This document shows positions 12,333 to 24,700 of a stretch of 64,000 nucleotides of DNA, one piece after another. A program made the position numbers and the translations under genes. Within the stretch, counting starts at the first letter, position 1; each line of letters opens with the position of its first letter. The notes beneath the pieces are model-generated. The model saw only the letters and a list, made by a program, of their open reading frames with translations, did no database searches and was not told the DNA's origin. Source of the stretch: Eublepharis macularius (Eukaryota > Chordata > Lepidosauria > Squamata > Eublepharidae); NCBI RefSeq assembly GCF_028583425.1, contig NC_072797.1, forward strand, positions 22,974,001 to 23,038,000, read 5' to 3'.

Positions 12333-12657
12333 GTCTATCACAAACTTGTACAATGTAATTAATACTAGTTTAAATCTCTGCCTTAGTTTTAAGTGTTTCT
12401 TTAAGATTTTTTAAAGTCTCAACAGCCTTGTATCTGAAGCATGCCTAGTAAAGTTTCCTGTTATCAGATGCAATAAATGACAAACACCAGTTTCACAAGC
12501 ATTTCTCCTCCAAAGGAATGAAGAGATATTTCAATCTTTGTTTCTCACGTGGCTGCCTATAGAGAAAAACAAGTTTCACATCTGAAACAATGCAGCATTA
12601 CATTTTGTTTCCCAGGCATGTCTTCCTTGCTTTCTTGAATGCTTTCAATGCATTTCT

Positions 12658-12796
12658 TCATTCTTGCAGTAAAACGGTACACAGTGCATCTTCTGTATCG
12701 ATCAATATAGATGCTATTGCTCCATCATTGAACTCAAAAGAAGTTCCTCCGTCTACAACCATACAGGCATCCCAACAACGAGAGCGGACACACACC
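12658..12796 (-). CDS. NADK2: NADK2 coding exon 12 with stop
   Basis: The acceptor is tttgcag. It encodes VCVRSRCWDACMVVDGGTSF then EFNDGAIASI and ends LLQE with a TGA at 12658-12660, the same C-terminal residues as human. Confidence 0.96.
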
Positions 12797-15700
12797 CTGC
12801 AAATAAATTTAAAAGAAAACTGCAGACAGCTAGCCAAGTGAACAGTTTCAGACCCAGTAAGTACTAGAAGAAAGCAGTAAATGGAGAAGAAAAATCAACA
12901 CTATTTTCTCAATGTGCCATGATCGGTATGGTAAGTTATAGGCCAAAAGAAGAAATTCTTTTCTCATAGGCAGGCTGACAAAAATTCTGGTACTGCTACT
13001 GACTATACAACAGGAACTCACAGCCAACCCTAGTTTGTTGTGTTTTCATTTTACAGTTTTAGCTGTATGTTGAAAATATCCTTCGGGTGTACACATACAA
13101 AACAAGATATCCACACACCCTAACAGAGTAGCAGGATTCAAGGCTGGCAGCAACTTAAAAGACCAATGAGATTTTCACAGGATAAGCTTTCAGGAGTCAA
13201 AGCCCCCTTTGTCAGACAGGGACTAGGATCTTACTGTTCTACTGCAGACCAACACAGCTACCCACCTGAAACTAACATTTGAACAGGTCTGCATTACTTG
13301 TGATTTCAGAATTGCAATGTGGAACCCCCCCACCCAACACACACAAACACACCATGCTATTTAGATTATATAGTACCACCAGCCAAACAAATATATCTTT
13401 TAAGATTTATTATATGGGAAAATCTAAAATCATAGAAGATTCCTGTTTTCAAACAAAATAACCCAATTCCAAATAGCAGCCGATACTTACTTTGAAGCAA
13501 ATCCCCGCTGCCGGCTACTTGAAAAAACACGATTAGAGATAGGTTCTCGTATGCTGAAAAACATCTTGGGTTCCTCTGGACTGTACAGCAGTGATTCATT
13601 ATATTCATTTGTTACTGGAAGTACAGAAGTTAGACATAAGTTTCTACAAATCAGCTCACCACTAAATAGTAAATTCCCCAGTTGAGTTGGGCTGGTCATG
13701 GTAAACTTTGCTTTTCTGTAACAAATGGTTTATACTTACATCCTGAAAAAACCTATTTGACTATGTCAGCTGCTTTACTCCCATTATAAGAAGCTTTAAG
13801 TGTTTAGCCTGTCCTATCTCAAGGTTTTCAGCACACAGTATTTTAAAGATGAATATCAAACTACACTCAGATTAAACTGGCCATTCTATGTCACTGAAGT
13901 TTAAAACCTCAGAAAATTGTTCATGAGAGACTTTTTACAGAACAAAAGGCAGCATATAGCAGGTGAGACAAGCCCTCTTCAAAGACCCACAAATTACAAT
14001 CTAGACATCCCAGTAAGAGACTAAGAGTATACTCACTAACCTTTTTGTATTAATTCCTTGTTCAATGGAAGGCTTAAACTCTCGTACTTTTTAGCTATTG
14101 AACCAAAGAAGAAGAGTCTCAATTAGATGTCCATTATCTTCTGCATTGTTACTTAACAGGTGTGCCAGCGGTAACTCACCAATCTTAAGGACTTCTTCCA
14201 CAGCCTGATTTGCTACCTTGTTGATATTAAAAGACCTAAAAACAGAAACAAAGTGTGACTAAATTCACTAGCTGAGAATCCCAGAAGTAAAAACTGGCAT
14301 TGCTGAACCTGGGGAAAAGTCTACCACCAGAGGTCTCCATTGTATCTTCGTCTGTTCAGCTGAAAATCCCCTTTGCCTAAGCTGAATTTTTATCACAATT
14401 CAATAGAAATTATTAGAAATGTTGGGAGCCAATGTTTAGCAAAAAGAGGTTTAATAAAATAAGTATTTCCTAATCCAGATTTAACTACATTCCAACACAA
14501 AAGAATTTAAGTCAACTGGTCTTAACATTTTTTTATTTTAGTTTTTCAAGCATCGACAGCTACACATAACTATTCCAATGTAACATGTAGCTTGGGCCTT
14601 CAGCCTCTCAGATCGCTTTTGATGGTGGTACTCCTGGAAATCCATTGTGCTCCCTACACAATGCAGACATCCCTTTCATAGATGGAGTTTATCAGTGACC
14701 TTCAAGTAAGCACAAACCATGACTTGCCCTTTACACTGGGACAAAAATACTGCTAGTGCTTCCTCTACAGATGATCAAACTAGCCCTGAACCATGATTTT
14801 CAATCCTGGGTTAGAGGGGAAACAAACCATAGTTTGCTGATTTGATCTTTTCATAGATCCTTCAAAAGCGCAGTTTGTACTGCCATACAGCATTTTGTAT
14901 TTTATGTTCATGTGTTACTTATACCTGTTGGGGTTTCTGAATAATCTAGCCCGTAAATGATACAACAGCAGCCCACCAACCTACCAGGCTTTTGATCCAG
15001 TTCCAGTGCATATGTTGAGACCTGAGCTCTTCTGTTTCTCCCATGCACCATCATCAACTGATATTTCATAGTAAGAAGCCCTATGAAGGGAGAATTTAAA
15101 ACTGGGTTTGCAGGACTTATAGTTCACCCTGAATAAGACAGAACACAGCCCCACATCAGGTCCATACAAGTCTAAAAGGGCCAATTTCAAACATGGCTGA
15201 AAATTTCATTATTGAATTTTATATACCACTTTTTAAAGGAAAGGTTAAAATTAATTTATTTTGGTAGTTTGTCATCATGTTTCAAAATACAAAATTGTTA
15301 GTAAACCAGCAAGCCATTTTGAAAGCCTTTTAGAATTTTGTTATTAATATTGTGGGTCCATTTGTAGTTAAGACATTTTCCCATACATAAGCACATAAAC
15401 TCCTTTCAGTAACATTTTCTAGCTATGCACACATGAAACATACAGCTAACAGAATTAAAAGAAAATGAGCTGTAAAAGAAAAAAATCCTCTAGCCATGCA
15501 AGTGGTTCAGTTCACACGGCAACTGAATCAGCCATAAGTCAATTGAGACAATTTATCTTTTTCATTCAGCTGAACAATACATCTTCATTTCTTTGAAGTG
15601 GATAATTTCAGGTCTCTTACTGCTATATAATTAATATGTTCACAGCTTATATCTCATGGTGTAAATGTCTAGCATATCTAACTTCAATATTGTGATCTTC

Positions 15701-18700
15701 ATAACACTTCACTGTATAAGTGACACATCAGCAATGAAGCGATCCCACTTGACTCCGCATTCATCTGCTCAGTCCTTGTGAGTGGACCAACTGCAGTACG
15801 AAGGGCCAGTCTCTGAAATCTCCTCTCCTTGTTCTTACACCAGTGGAGCAAACACTCTTGCAACAGTGAAGACGGCTAATTTTGGCAAATTACCCCTTCT
15901 CACTGCAGTTCCTTGTGCCACACAGGGCCTTAGCAGCAGCTTTGCAGTGAAGGGAGTTCCATTTATGAATGTGCGGCTCCATCTCACTCCTCATTCCCTG
16001 CTCAACCTCTTCTGCATCCCCTGCTTGAAGGAATTCATAGTACTGCTTTTTCTATTAGCTAAGATCTACCCAAATAGTTTCAAGCAAGGGAAAAGGCACA
16101 TAGCCTTTTGATTTGTAGAAATTTACACACTATAATTAAAGGGTACAGTGTTCACTACTTCCCTACCACATTCTGCCATATGTCTTTAATGTAACATGTG
16201 ATCCTATCCGATGCTGTATAGGAATGAGGAGCTTGCCTGCCTAAACAAGAAAGTAACTTTTCTTTCTGCTCAGTAACTAAAAACTGCAGTTCACTCCATC
16301 CCTAGAGCGCTGCTACTGTCCAATCAGATTTCTGTCCAATCAGATTTCATTCCAGTCACACTTCTCAACTCCACCCACGCTCAGTCATCAACCAATCATC
16401 TCACTCATTTACCCGTCTTTTTCATCCCCGCCTTCATCTGTATCACACCAAGCATTTAAAGAAACAAACTTAAAATCATTACACTATCCAATACTATATA
16501 GGAATGAGGATGAAAAATAATAAATATGCATTATTGTACTGCTTGATAGGCCTCCATAAAGGGTGAAAGTAAGCTGTATTTGCCACCATTAAGTGCCAGT
16601 AATGGACATCTTCTGCTTTTAAGCCTCCTTAGATAGACAACAATAGTTAAGAAATTTAAGTTACTTTCACCTCTGCTTTTAATGTGCTTTTAGAATCTGA
16701 GCTAGCTAATGATGAAGGAAGACTGGTGACACCTAAACAAGGAATGGTAAAGACTGCATGTGGAGGATCTGAATTTCAGTATCAACCATAATGCAGATAC
16801 CCATAATCAAGAAAACGAGAACCACTGATAAACTGCCAAAAGGAAAAAAAGTAAACTATGAGTCTGTATCAGTTCCTCTTAAAGCATGCAAGGTACAATG
16901 TAACAGAAAGAGGCCTTCTGAAGTTTCAGAAGTTGGCAAAAGCTGTAATTTGAATTTCATGGCTGAATATTTGTACATAAAATAATATGGCAGCAAAAGC
17001 ATGATCCCAGACATCACACTGAAGTTCACAGGCTGTGACAAACTATAATGCTTCTACGTAGATGATGCTAAGTGTACCTGGAAGAGAGGGATTCTCCAAT
17101 GAAAACTTCATTTAATGCTCTCACTGGCAACAGATGGGGTTCGGAGATCTGAGACCCTACAGATATGACCAAATTACACTGAAAAAAATATAAACTTATA
17201 GGACAAAAGTCTCCAGAGAGATGGCAAAGTTAGATATGAACATTTACTACTACTTGTACAAGTAAGTTGTTCCTGATCTACAGACTCCTTCCATTGACAA
17301 GAAGACATTGGCTTGGATTGTATGGTACGTTATTTCTGCTGACAGAAAGCACCCTCTTCAACGGAGCGGCCACCTCCCCACTTCTTATGCAGCCCAAAGT
17401 GCCACTCCTCGGGGACAGCCCACCCCCAGAACAGCACAAGGGGAGAGTTGGATATCTGCAGCAGCCATAGGAAACTGGTGAACATCAGCCCCCTTCTATT
17501 CACTGAAATCTTCTGCTGGATCTAACCCATTCATTGTACAGAAGTCTAATGATTAATTTGTGTATATTTGGCTTCTATTCTAAACATTATGAAGTTTCCG
17601 CTACTCATCTGAGATGGTGCATTATGAACTGTACTCCATACATGATTATATCAGAGACAGACTTACCACGAACATTTTACATGAAGAGGAGGACACTGAC
17701 AATTGGGTACTTCTCTACCCACAATTCCCGGAGGCAGGAAATAGGCAGTTCCTTCTGTCTCTAGTAGGGAGTGAGTGAGTGCCCACCATCCTCAATTCAG
17801 AGACTTCTGTAGCTAATGTAGCTCATCACAAAGTATGTGTTATCCAGAATGAACTGTAGCTCTGCAGGAGGCGGTACTCACAAATAAACCATGTTGCACA
17901 TGCAACATAACAGAAGGTAGAAAAGAGTCTCAAAACAACAAAGAATTATAAACTGGAACAATAGATGAGAAACCTGTTCAAGCTCCTTGATGTTTTCTGG
18001 AATTAAAGGAACAGGAGGAAAGGTGTAAAGAAGTCCCGACGGCCTCAGCACCGTGACAGCATCCACTTCCTCTGAGAACAGAGATACCTCAGTGAAGGAT
18101 CGCAGAACTTTGGCATTCTGGGGCATAGCAAAGAGGTTGACCAAACTGATGATTTAATCATGGGATTAGAAGCTGAAAATAATAAACCATTGAGCTTCCA
18201 TTCCCCTTGGTCCAGGTACCTACAGCTCACAGCTCAGCCAATCCACCCGTGTGTTGAGGGACCCCCTGAGTGCACTTCAATGAGTTCATATGGGTTTCTG
18301 CCCATGACACCAACCTTTCCACCTCTTGGTGTAGCTTGAAGGAACAGGTGCCCACCCCCCTCGGTGGTTCATGAGGGCTTTTGCCATTGTATTGTCCAGA
18401 TGACTGTAGATGTTGAAATGGTGGATCGGATTCCCAAAGAAACTGAGTGACAGAAGAATGGCCTTTAGGTCCAGGAGGTTGATGTTGGAAAGGGTCTCTG
18501 GCTGATACCTCTGTCTTCCTGAACATGTCCATGGTGCACTGAGCCCCAATCCCATCAGGCTAGCATCAGTAATAGGCAGGATATCCTTAGGGACTTGGAT
18601 GAGATTGCCTCGAAAAAGGTGGACTTCTCTTGTCCACTTGAGAGATCCTGATTCAGTTTTCTGCTTATTACTACTGCTTTGTTTCTAGTTAGGAGGAAGT

Positions 18701-21700
18701 GTCCACTGAAGTAATCAATGGTGTGACCTCTCCTCATGCCATAGTATTGATGACAGAAGCTATGAGGCCTGGTATCTGAGCTAAGACCATCAAGTAAGCT
18801 GAACACACCAACCGGATCTGCTTGACCACTTCCATAATACTCTGTCCCTCTTCAAGTGGAAGATCATGCCTTAGGTGGAATCTGTAACTGCCCCAGGTGA
18901 AGAATGGACTGTGAAGGAGTCAGGTGCTCCTCTTGGTAGCAGATGGTCAGACATCTCTTTGGAAGCAGGATGCAGGATCATATCAGGTCATCCAGATACT
19001 GATGAATATGGATTCCAACATGGAGACTCACTACCAAAGCCACCATGAGACTTATGAATTCATGAGAGAAGACGCCAGACCAAGGGCATAGCCCTGAACT
19101 GCCAATGTTGACCGAGAAATCGCCTGTGGTTGGGAAGGATGGCTAGGTAGATTTGCCCGTCAAATCGATGGATGCAAGAAAGCCCCCTTGCTGCACAGCT
19201 TCAGTAATGGTTTGGAAAGCCCATTTTGAATTTTCTGTACAGCATGAATTTGTTGAGAAATTTGAGGACTGGGATGACCCTCCAATCCCTATAGATGTCT
19301 GAGCATCTGTCTTGTGAAGACACAGGCTTGACAGCCCTAATCTCTGTCATAAGATTGATTGCACTTGATGTTTGTTCCATCCTGGATACTTGGAAATTGG
19401 GGAGATCAGGAACCTCTATTGGCTATCCATCAGTTAAAAGGTCTAGTTCAAGGTCTGGGATATCACATGCAAAGCCCTTCATGGGTCTGGCCCCTAATAT
19501 CTGCAGGACCACCTCTCCCCCACTATGCACCATGGCAGCTTCACTCATTTGAACAGGACCTTCTGCAGGTGTCACCTTGCAAATGGACAAGATCAAAAAC
19601 TGCACATACACTGCATACACACGCATTCTCTGTAGCGGCCCCATCTTGCAGAATGCCCTACCTGAAGAGGTCAGGAAAGCTTCCACTCTTGGCTTTCCAC
19701 AAACTACACAAAACCAAATTATTCAGGAGGGCTTTTGCATACAGGTAATAGGAATGTACCATAAGAAATGGCTCAGAGAGATGCTTCAGTAAAAGGACAG
19801 GGACCATGGACTATACTATTGGGTAGATAGTACCCTGTTGATGTAGATATGGTAGTTTCCATGTTTAATATGTCATGTCAAATTAATTATGTTTTGTTTC
19901 AATAATGTTTCATCTCTGGAATTTTACTTACTTTCAAATTTCTGCAATCCATAAACAAAGGTATTGTTTATTGCATGTCCCAGCTGTTGATCGTATTGAC
20001 CTACACTATGCAATCCTCCGTGAGTCTCAGTGAGAAAGGCAGACTATAAATAACAAAAAAGAAAAAAAAATTCCATCCAGGCTGGAGTTTTAGAGGAACT
20101 GAAAAGGCTTCTGTGCCTCCTAATTAAAAATCACTGCATGGAGATCCCACTTGCTGCTTACTCATCACCTTGGAGCATGCCTCTTTCCCAGTGGCATGAG
20201 CCCTGGCAGAGTACCCGTGCCATTTGTGGGCCTCCTGAACATGCATTTCGCCACCATCTGTTTCAGAGCCCACAGGGCTTGATAGTCACTCCTCTGTAGC
20301 TGTCGCTGGAGGGTGAGAAGAGGCACAGGCTCTTCTCCATTTCTCCCTCAGAGGATGTTACAGTAACTGATGGAGTAGGTAATTAAGCCACTAAGGTCAT
20401 TGCTGAGGCTCAGCAGACATAAGGAAAGTAAAAGCAGCAGAAAAGAAGTAGCTTCTCGCTCTTTAGGGCAGAAATGAGTAGACAGATCCAGTTAAGAAAG
20501 GCACATAAAGAAACAACCAAGAGCTTCATGAAGAAGTGTGGAGCTCTTTCCTTGCCTTGCTCTCAGGAGGAGGCAGAACAAAGGGTGGTGGGCACTTCAT
20601 CCGCACTGGAGTCAGAAGGAACAACCTACCTCCTGCCTCCAGAGACTGTGGGTAGGACAGTATCCAATTGTCAGTGACATGCTCTCTTCAAATGAAGATG
20701 CTTCAAACTGAGTGGATTTCAAGGTAAAAATTATACTTACTTTGATCCTGAAATCTTCCATTAACATGGGCCCTGCTGTGCTGTTCTTGACTCAACTGCT
20801 GTTCATGCAAGTCAACCGGGACAGGGTTAATACCTGTCCCTTCAAGGTACAATCGGATTCGCTGCCGCCACTGCCATCTTAAATAGAAGATGGACCAAAG
20901 TAACTGTAAATACACAATTCATTTCAACTAGCAATATAACTGTGACCTGCACAGGTGTGTTCTGAGTATCATGTATCAATGTTGTAAAGATCATTTGATT
21001 AGGTCCAAACTCAAACTGAAGGAATTCACAGAATTCCCTGCCTTTCCCTTCCCCCAGCAACATCCAGAAAAAGCTGCTTTTGAATAAAATGCAGCAGTGG
21101 GAGCGGTACATGCAAGAAAAGGGAATTGTGCAAAAACCTCTGGCTGAGCACAACAAGAATGAAGGCAAGTACTCTGTGTCACACAACATGATAGCTTTTG
21201 GGGGAACACACAGGGCTGAAAGGGTGGGGAAATCCACTTCTGCAAACTTCTGTTCATGAGTCTGGATCCAATCCATTGAACTCTTAATTTATACAGATTT
21301 AAGATTAGCAGATGGTAGGGAAAATATCCTGGTTCAATGCCCTTCCAGAAAATTTCTGGCAACTTAAAATAAGATTTCTTAAGAGAGGAGGCACAGGCTT
21401 GGATCCAGCCATCTCTTCTGTGGGCAAAAAGAAGAAGCACCCCTTTGACCACCCAAAATGGCTATGCTGGAGACAAAAACCTTGTGGTACAGCAGCTCTA
21501 AGTAAGGAGGAGAACCGGGGAAGACATAGTGAAACAGCAGCTCGATCCAATCCATTATCTTTCCCAGGTTCTTCTTAAGTTACAATGGTGCAGAGATTTC
21601 AATGTGTTTTGGTATGTTGTTCTTTAGCGGAGCAGCAGTTTTAACTAAAAATTTAAACCCGTGTTGGTCCCAAAAAACTATCAAAGCTACATTGTGTTCC

Positions 21701-24700
21701 ATTGAATTTCTCCTGTACGTTCCCCTTCAAAATAAAGTATCTGCTATTCTTTGTACAAAGGAGGTGAACTTCTAGCCTGTTTCCATCTATGAACTTGTCT
21801 TAGAACTTGTCTTGTTTGTTCATTATTGAAAATTTCACCAGCCAGCCACTCTGTTGGTCATAAATAATTAATGTATTTAAATACTTCAAGATTAGCTATT
21901 TTATATCCTGGGATAACTGAATACAATGCCTAGAATCAGTCTTTCACAAGACTCTTCAGCAATGCAATTTCATCAAGTTTACAAATTTCAAAATGATCCA
22001 AAATAAATATAGAAAGACTATACAGCATGCTTTAAGGGGATGCCTTAGTAGTTCTTCATGATGGTTTCTCTTCATATGAAAAATCAGACAACCAAAATAA
22101 TTAGGGATTTCTTACTGTTTCCCTCCTCCTGAACAAACTGGCTCATTACACTAATGGCAGAACTCAAGCAACAAGTTACATGAGCTATATATAAACCAAG
22201 TTCATTCATGCAAATCTACTATAATCTTGTGGGAACAATACTGTGATACTATAACTAATTGTATTGATCAATATTATAATCATTCATAGATGTGCAGCCC
22301 TGAACTTCCTCTCACATTAGTTGTCTTTCTGATTTTTTAAATTAAACTCTTACCTACCTGAACTCGCCACGATAGAGTTTCTGTAGGGCGTCTGGAAATG
22401 AGTGAGTATAGCGTACAGGCAAACACAAATGGCCTTCAGATCTGGGTTAAAGGAACAGTGGAGGCAAAAGAATAAAACATAAGTCCCCAAACTTTTTGAG
22501 CCTACGGGCACCTTTGAAATTCTGATACAGAGTGGTGGGCACAACCACAAAATGGCTGCCACAGGAAGAGGAGCCAGCCACAAAATGTCAGGAAGTGAGA
22601 TAATACATAACTCTAATTGTAAAGTTTCAAGCAGAAACTATTTAACAGGATGCCTTTTTAAATTAACATATTGTTTAAAAGTATTTTCTTGCATATACAC
22701 AGCTTGAGTCACACAGTGAAGATCCTTGGGCTATGAGGCAGCGGCTGCTGAACGCAGTTTTTTAAAGTACCCAGCCAATCAGATATCCAACGACCAATCA
22801 GAAGTCCTACTGAGAAACAATCTCACCTGGAGCTGCCCGTTTTCTAAAAATATTTGGCTTATGCCAGGCACCCAGAGGCACCACGGTGGGGACCCCTGGA
22901 ATGAAGCATGACATGTTACTAATGCCTTCAGAGAGAGATCTGTTCTTTCTCACCCATTCCAAAACAAAAATGTAACCCAATGACTTACTGACTTTTAGAC
23001 AATATTCTGCGGGAGATCAAACAATCTGTCAACTGTTTCACATAGGCTGCCAAATACGCCAAAGCACTCTATTCCATAACAGTTCTTTTTTAGAAGTTTG
23101 TGTGGTGAAAGGTAAGGTTGAAATCTAATAAAGTTACAGACAGCACAATTTACTAAAATCTGTAACTGCTTTCAATAAAATCCCAAAACCCACAATGGGT
23201 ATGAATTATAACTATTTTAAAGAAAAAGCAAAACAAATGCAAGAAGCTTTGATAAACTGCTCATCATTTATAACTACAAATTTTAAGCTTAGACCAAGCT
23301 TCATACCTTGATATATTTCAATTTTGTCTTAAAAACAGGTTTTATTGTATTGTATAAAACAGGTTGACTAAAATAGAGGATGGAGAACAAACATCTGTTC
23401 GATATGTTCCCATGTAAAGATAAAGCAAAAACAAAACAGGAGTACAATTTCAAAACACCTTTATACACAACTTTAAGGCCTCTGTAGAGACTTTAAAAAT
23501 AGGTATCTACAACCCAAATGGTTGGTTGATTTGTTAAAGTTCAAGTCATCAACCTATCATGCAAAACTGAAAAAGGAATTCATAATAACAACAACATTTG
23601 ATTTATATACTGCCCTTCAGGACAACTTAACACCCACTCAGAGCAGTTTACAAAGTATGTTATTATTATCCCCACCACAATCACCCTGTGAGGTGGGTGA
23701 GGTTGAGAGAGCTCTGGAAGAGCTGTGACTGACCCAAAATCACCCAGCTGGCTTCAAGTGGAGTAGTGGGGAATCAAACCCGGTTCTCCAGATTAGAGTT
23801 CCACTGCTCTTAACCACTACGCTAAACTGGCAAATGGTACAAAACTTACTATAATATTATCCAGGATAAATATTTATGGTAGTCATACCACCACTAGACT
23901 TACATTGTATTAGCTTACAATAATGCAAGATCCCTGAGAGTCTCAAGCTCACCTGTCTGGGTCTGTGTTTACTCCAATAACTGGTTTTAATCGGTCCAAC
24001 ACTTTACTGGCTGCCAACAGCATTGTGCCATCACCTAGGTGGAGTACATGGTTGAGATCAGATTGCTTTTACATGAGAACATTTAAGGATTCTAAACTAT
24101 CAAGTACAAGCAGGCTTATGCCTGTAGTCTTTATGCCATTTGAAGAATACTATACCATAATAGACCTTAATACGTAACAGACCATTGTCAGAAAATACTT
24201 CCTACAAAGAAAGATGGATGCATACAAAATGTCGTTACTCACCAATACATACTTTAGAAATGCACTTTTATTTGTACATATATTTCAGAGGAACAGACTT
24301 TTTAAAAGTTTTGCAAATTTAGTTGTTGCGGAACAGTTTCCTCAAAGAATTCTCTGAGATTCTACCATACAGAAAGCCTACAAAAATGTAAATAGTAGCA
24401 AAACAGATATGCTGACTGACTTCAAACCAGGTACCAAAAATACGTATCAAAATAATAATAGTTAATGAACAGGAGAGTTTAATTTTGTTAAGCAACAGCA
24501 TAAGCATATGTACTGGAATGAATCAGTGATTTTTCAAGACTTGTTTTCACAGACATTCAAACTAGATAGGACAATTTGATTTGCTTGGGAAAAGGTGATG
24601 CATACTCTGAAGCACTAAAAGCCAGGTTTAGTGATGTGCAATTTAAAGAATTGTCATTTTTCAGATTTGGGTATCAGGAACACCACAAATATTGGTATTC

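Larger units (their letters stand above)
9164..12657 (-). other. NADK2: Probable long NADK2 3' UTR
   Basis: Sequence downstream of the NADK2 stop. Candidate AATAAA signals on the - strand are the complements of 10500-10505, 9362-9367, 9215-9220 and 9164-9169; the most distal cluster is the best guess. It contains an inserted DNA element (10758-11640) and a tandem duplication (12204-12332). Only transcript data can fix the true end. Confidence 0.4.

Noticed and set aside
14590-14880. Block with repeated 'aaaccatg(g/a)ttt'-like strings
   Set aside because: Suggests an old DNA transposon, but no terminal repeats or target duplication could be placed.
15782-16111. 109-codon + strand ORF in NADK2 intron 7
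   Set aside because: Hydrophobic, cysteine-bearing, no domain. Looks like part of an old unnamed repeat.
20842-21452. 144- and 153-codon - strand ORFs upstream of NADK2 exon 6
   Set aside because: Only the last part overlaps the NADK2 exon, in another frame for most of the length. The rest is intron with no homology.
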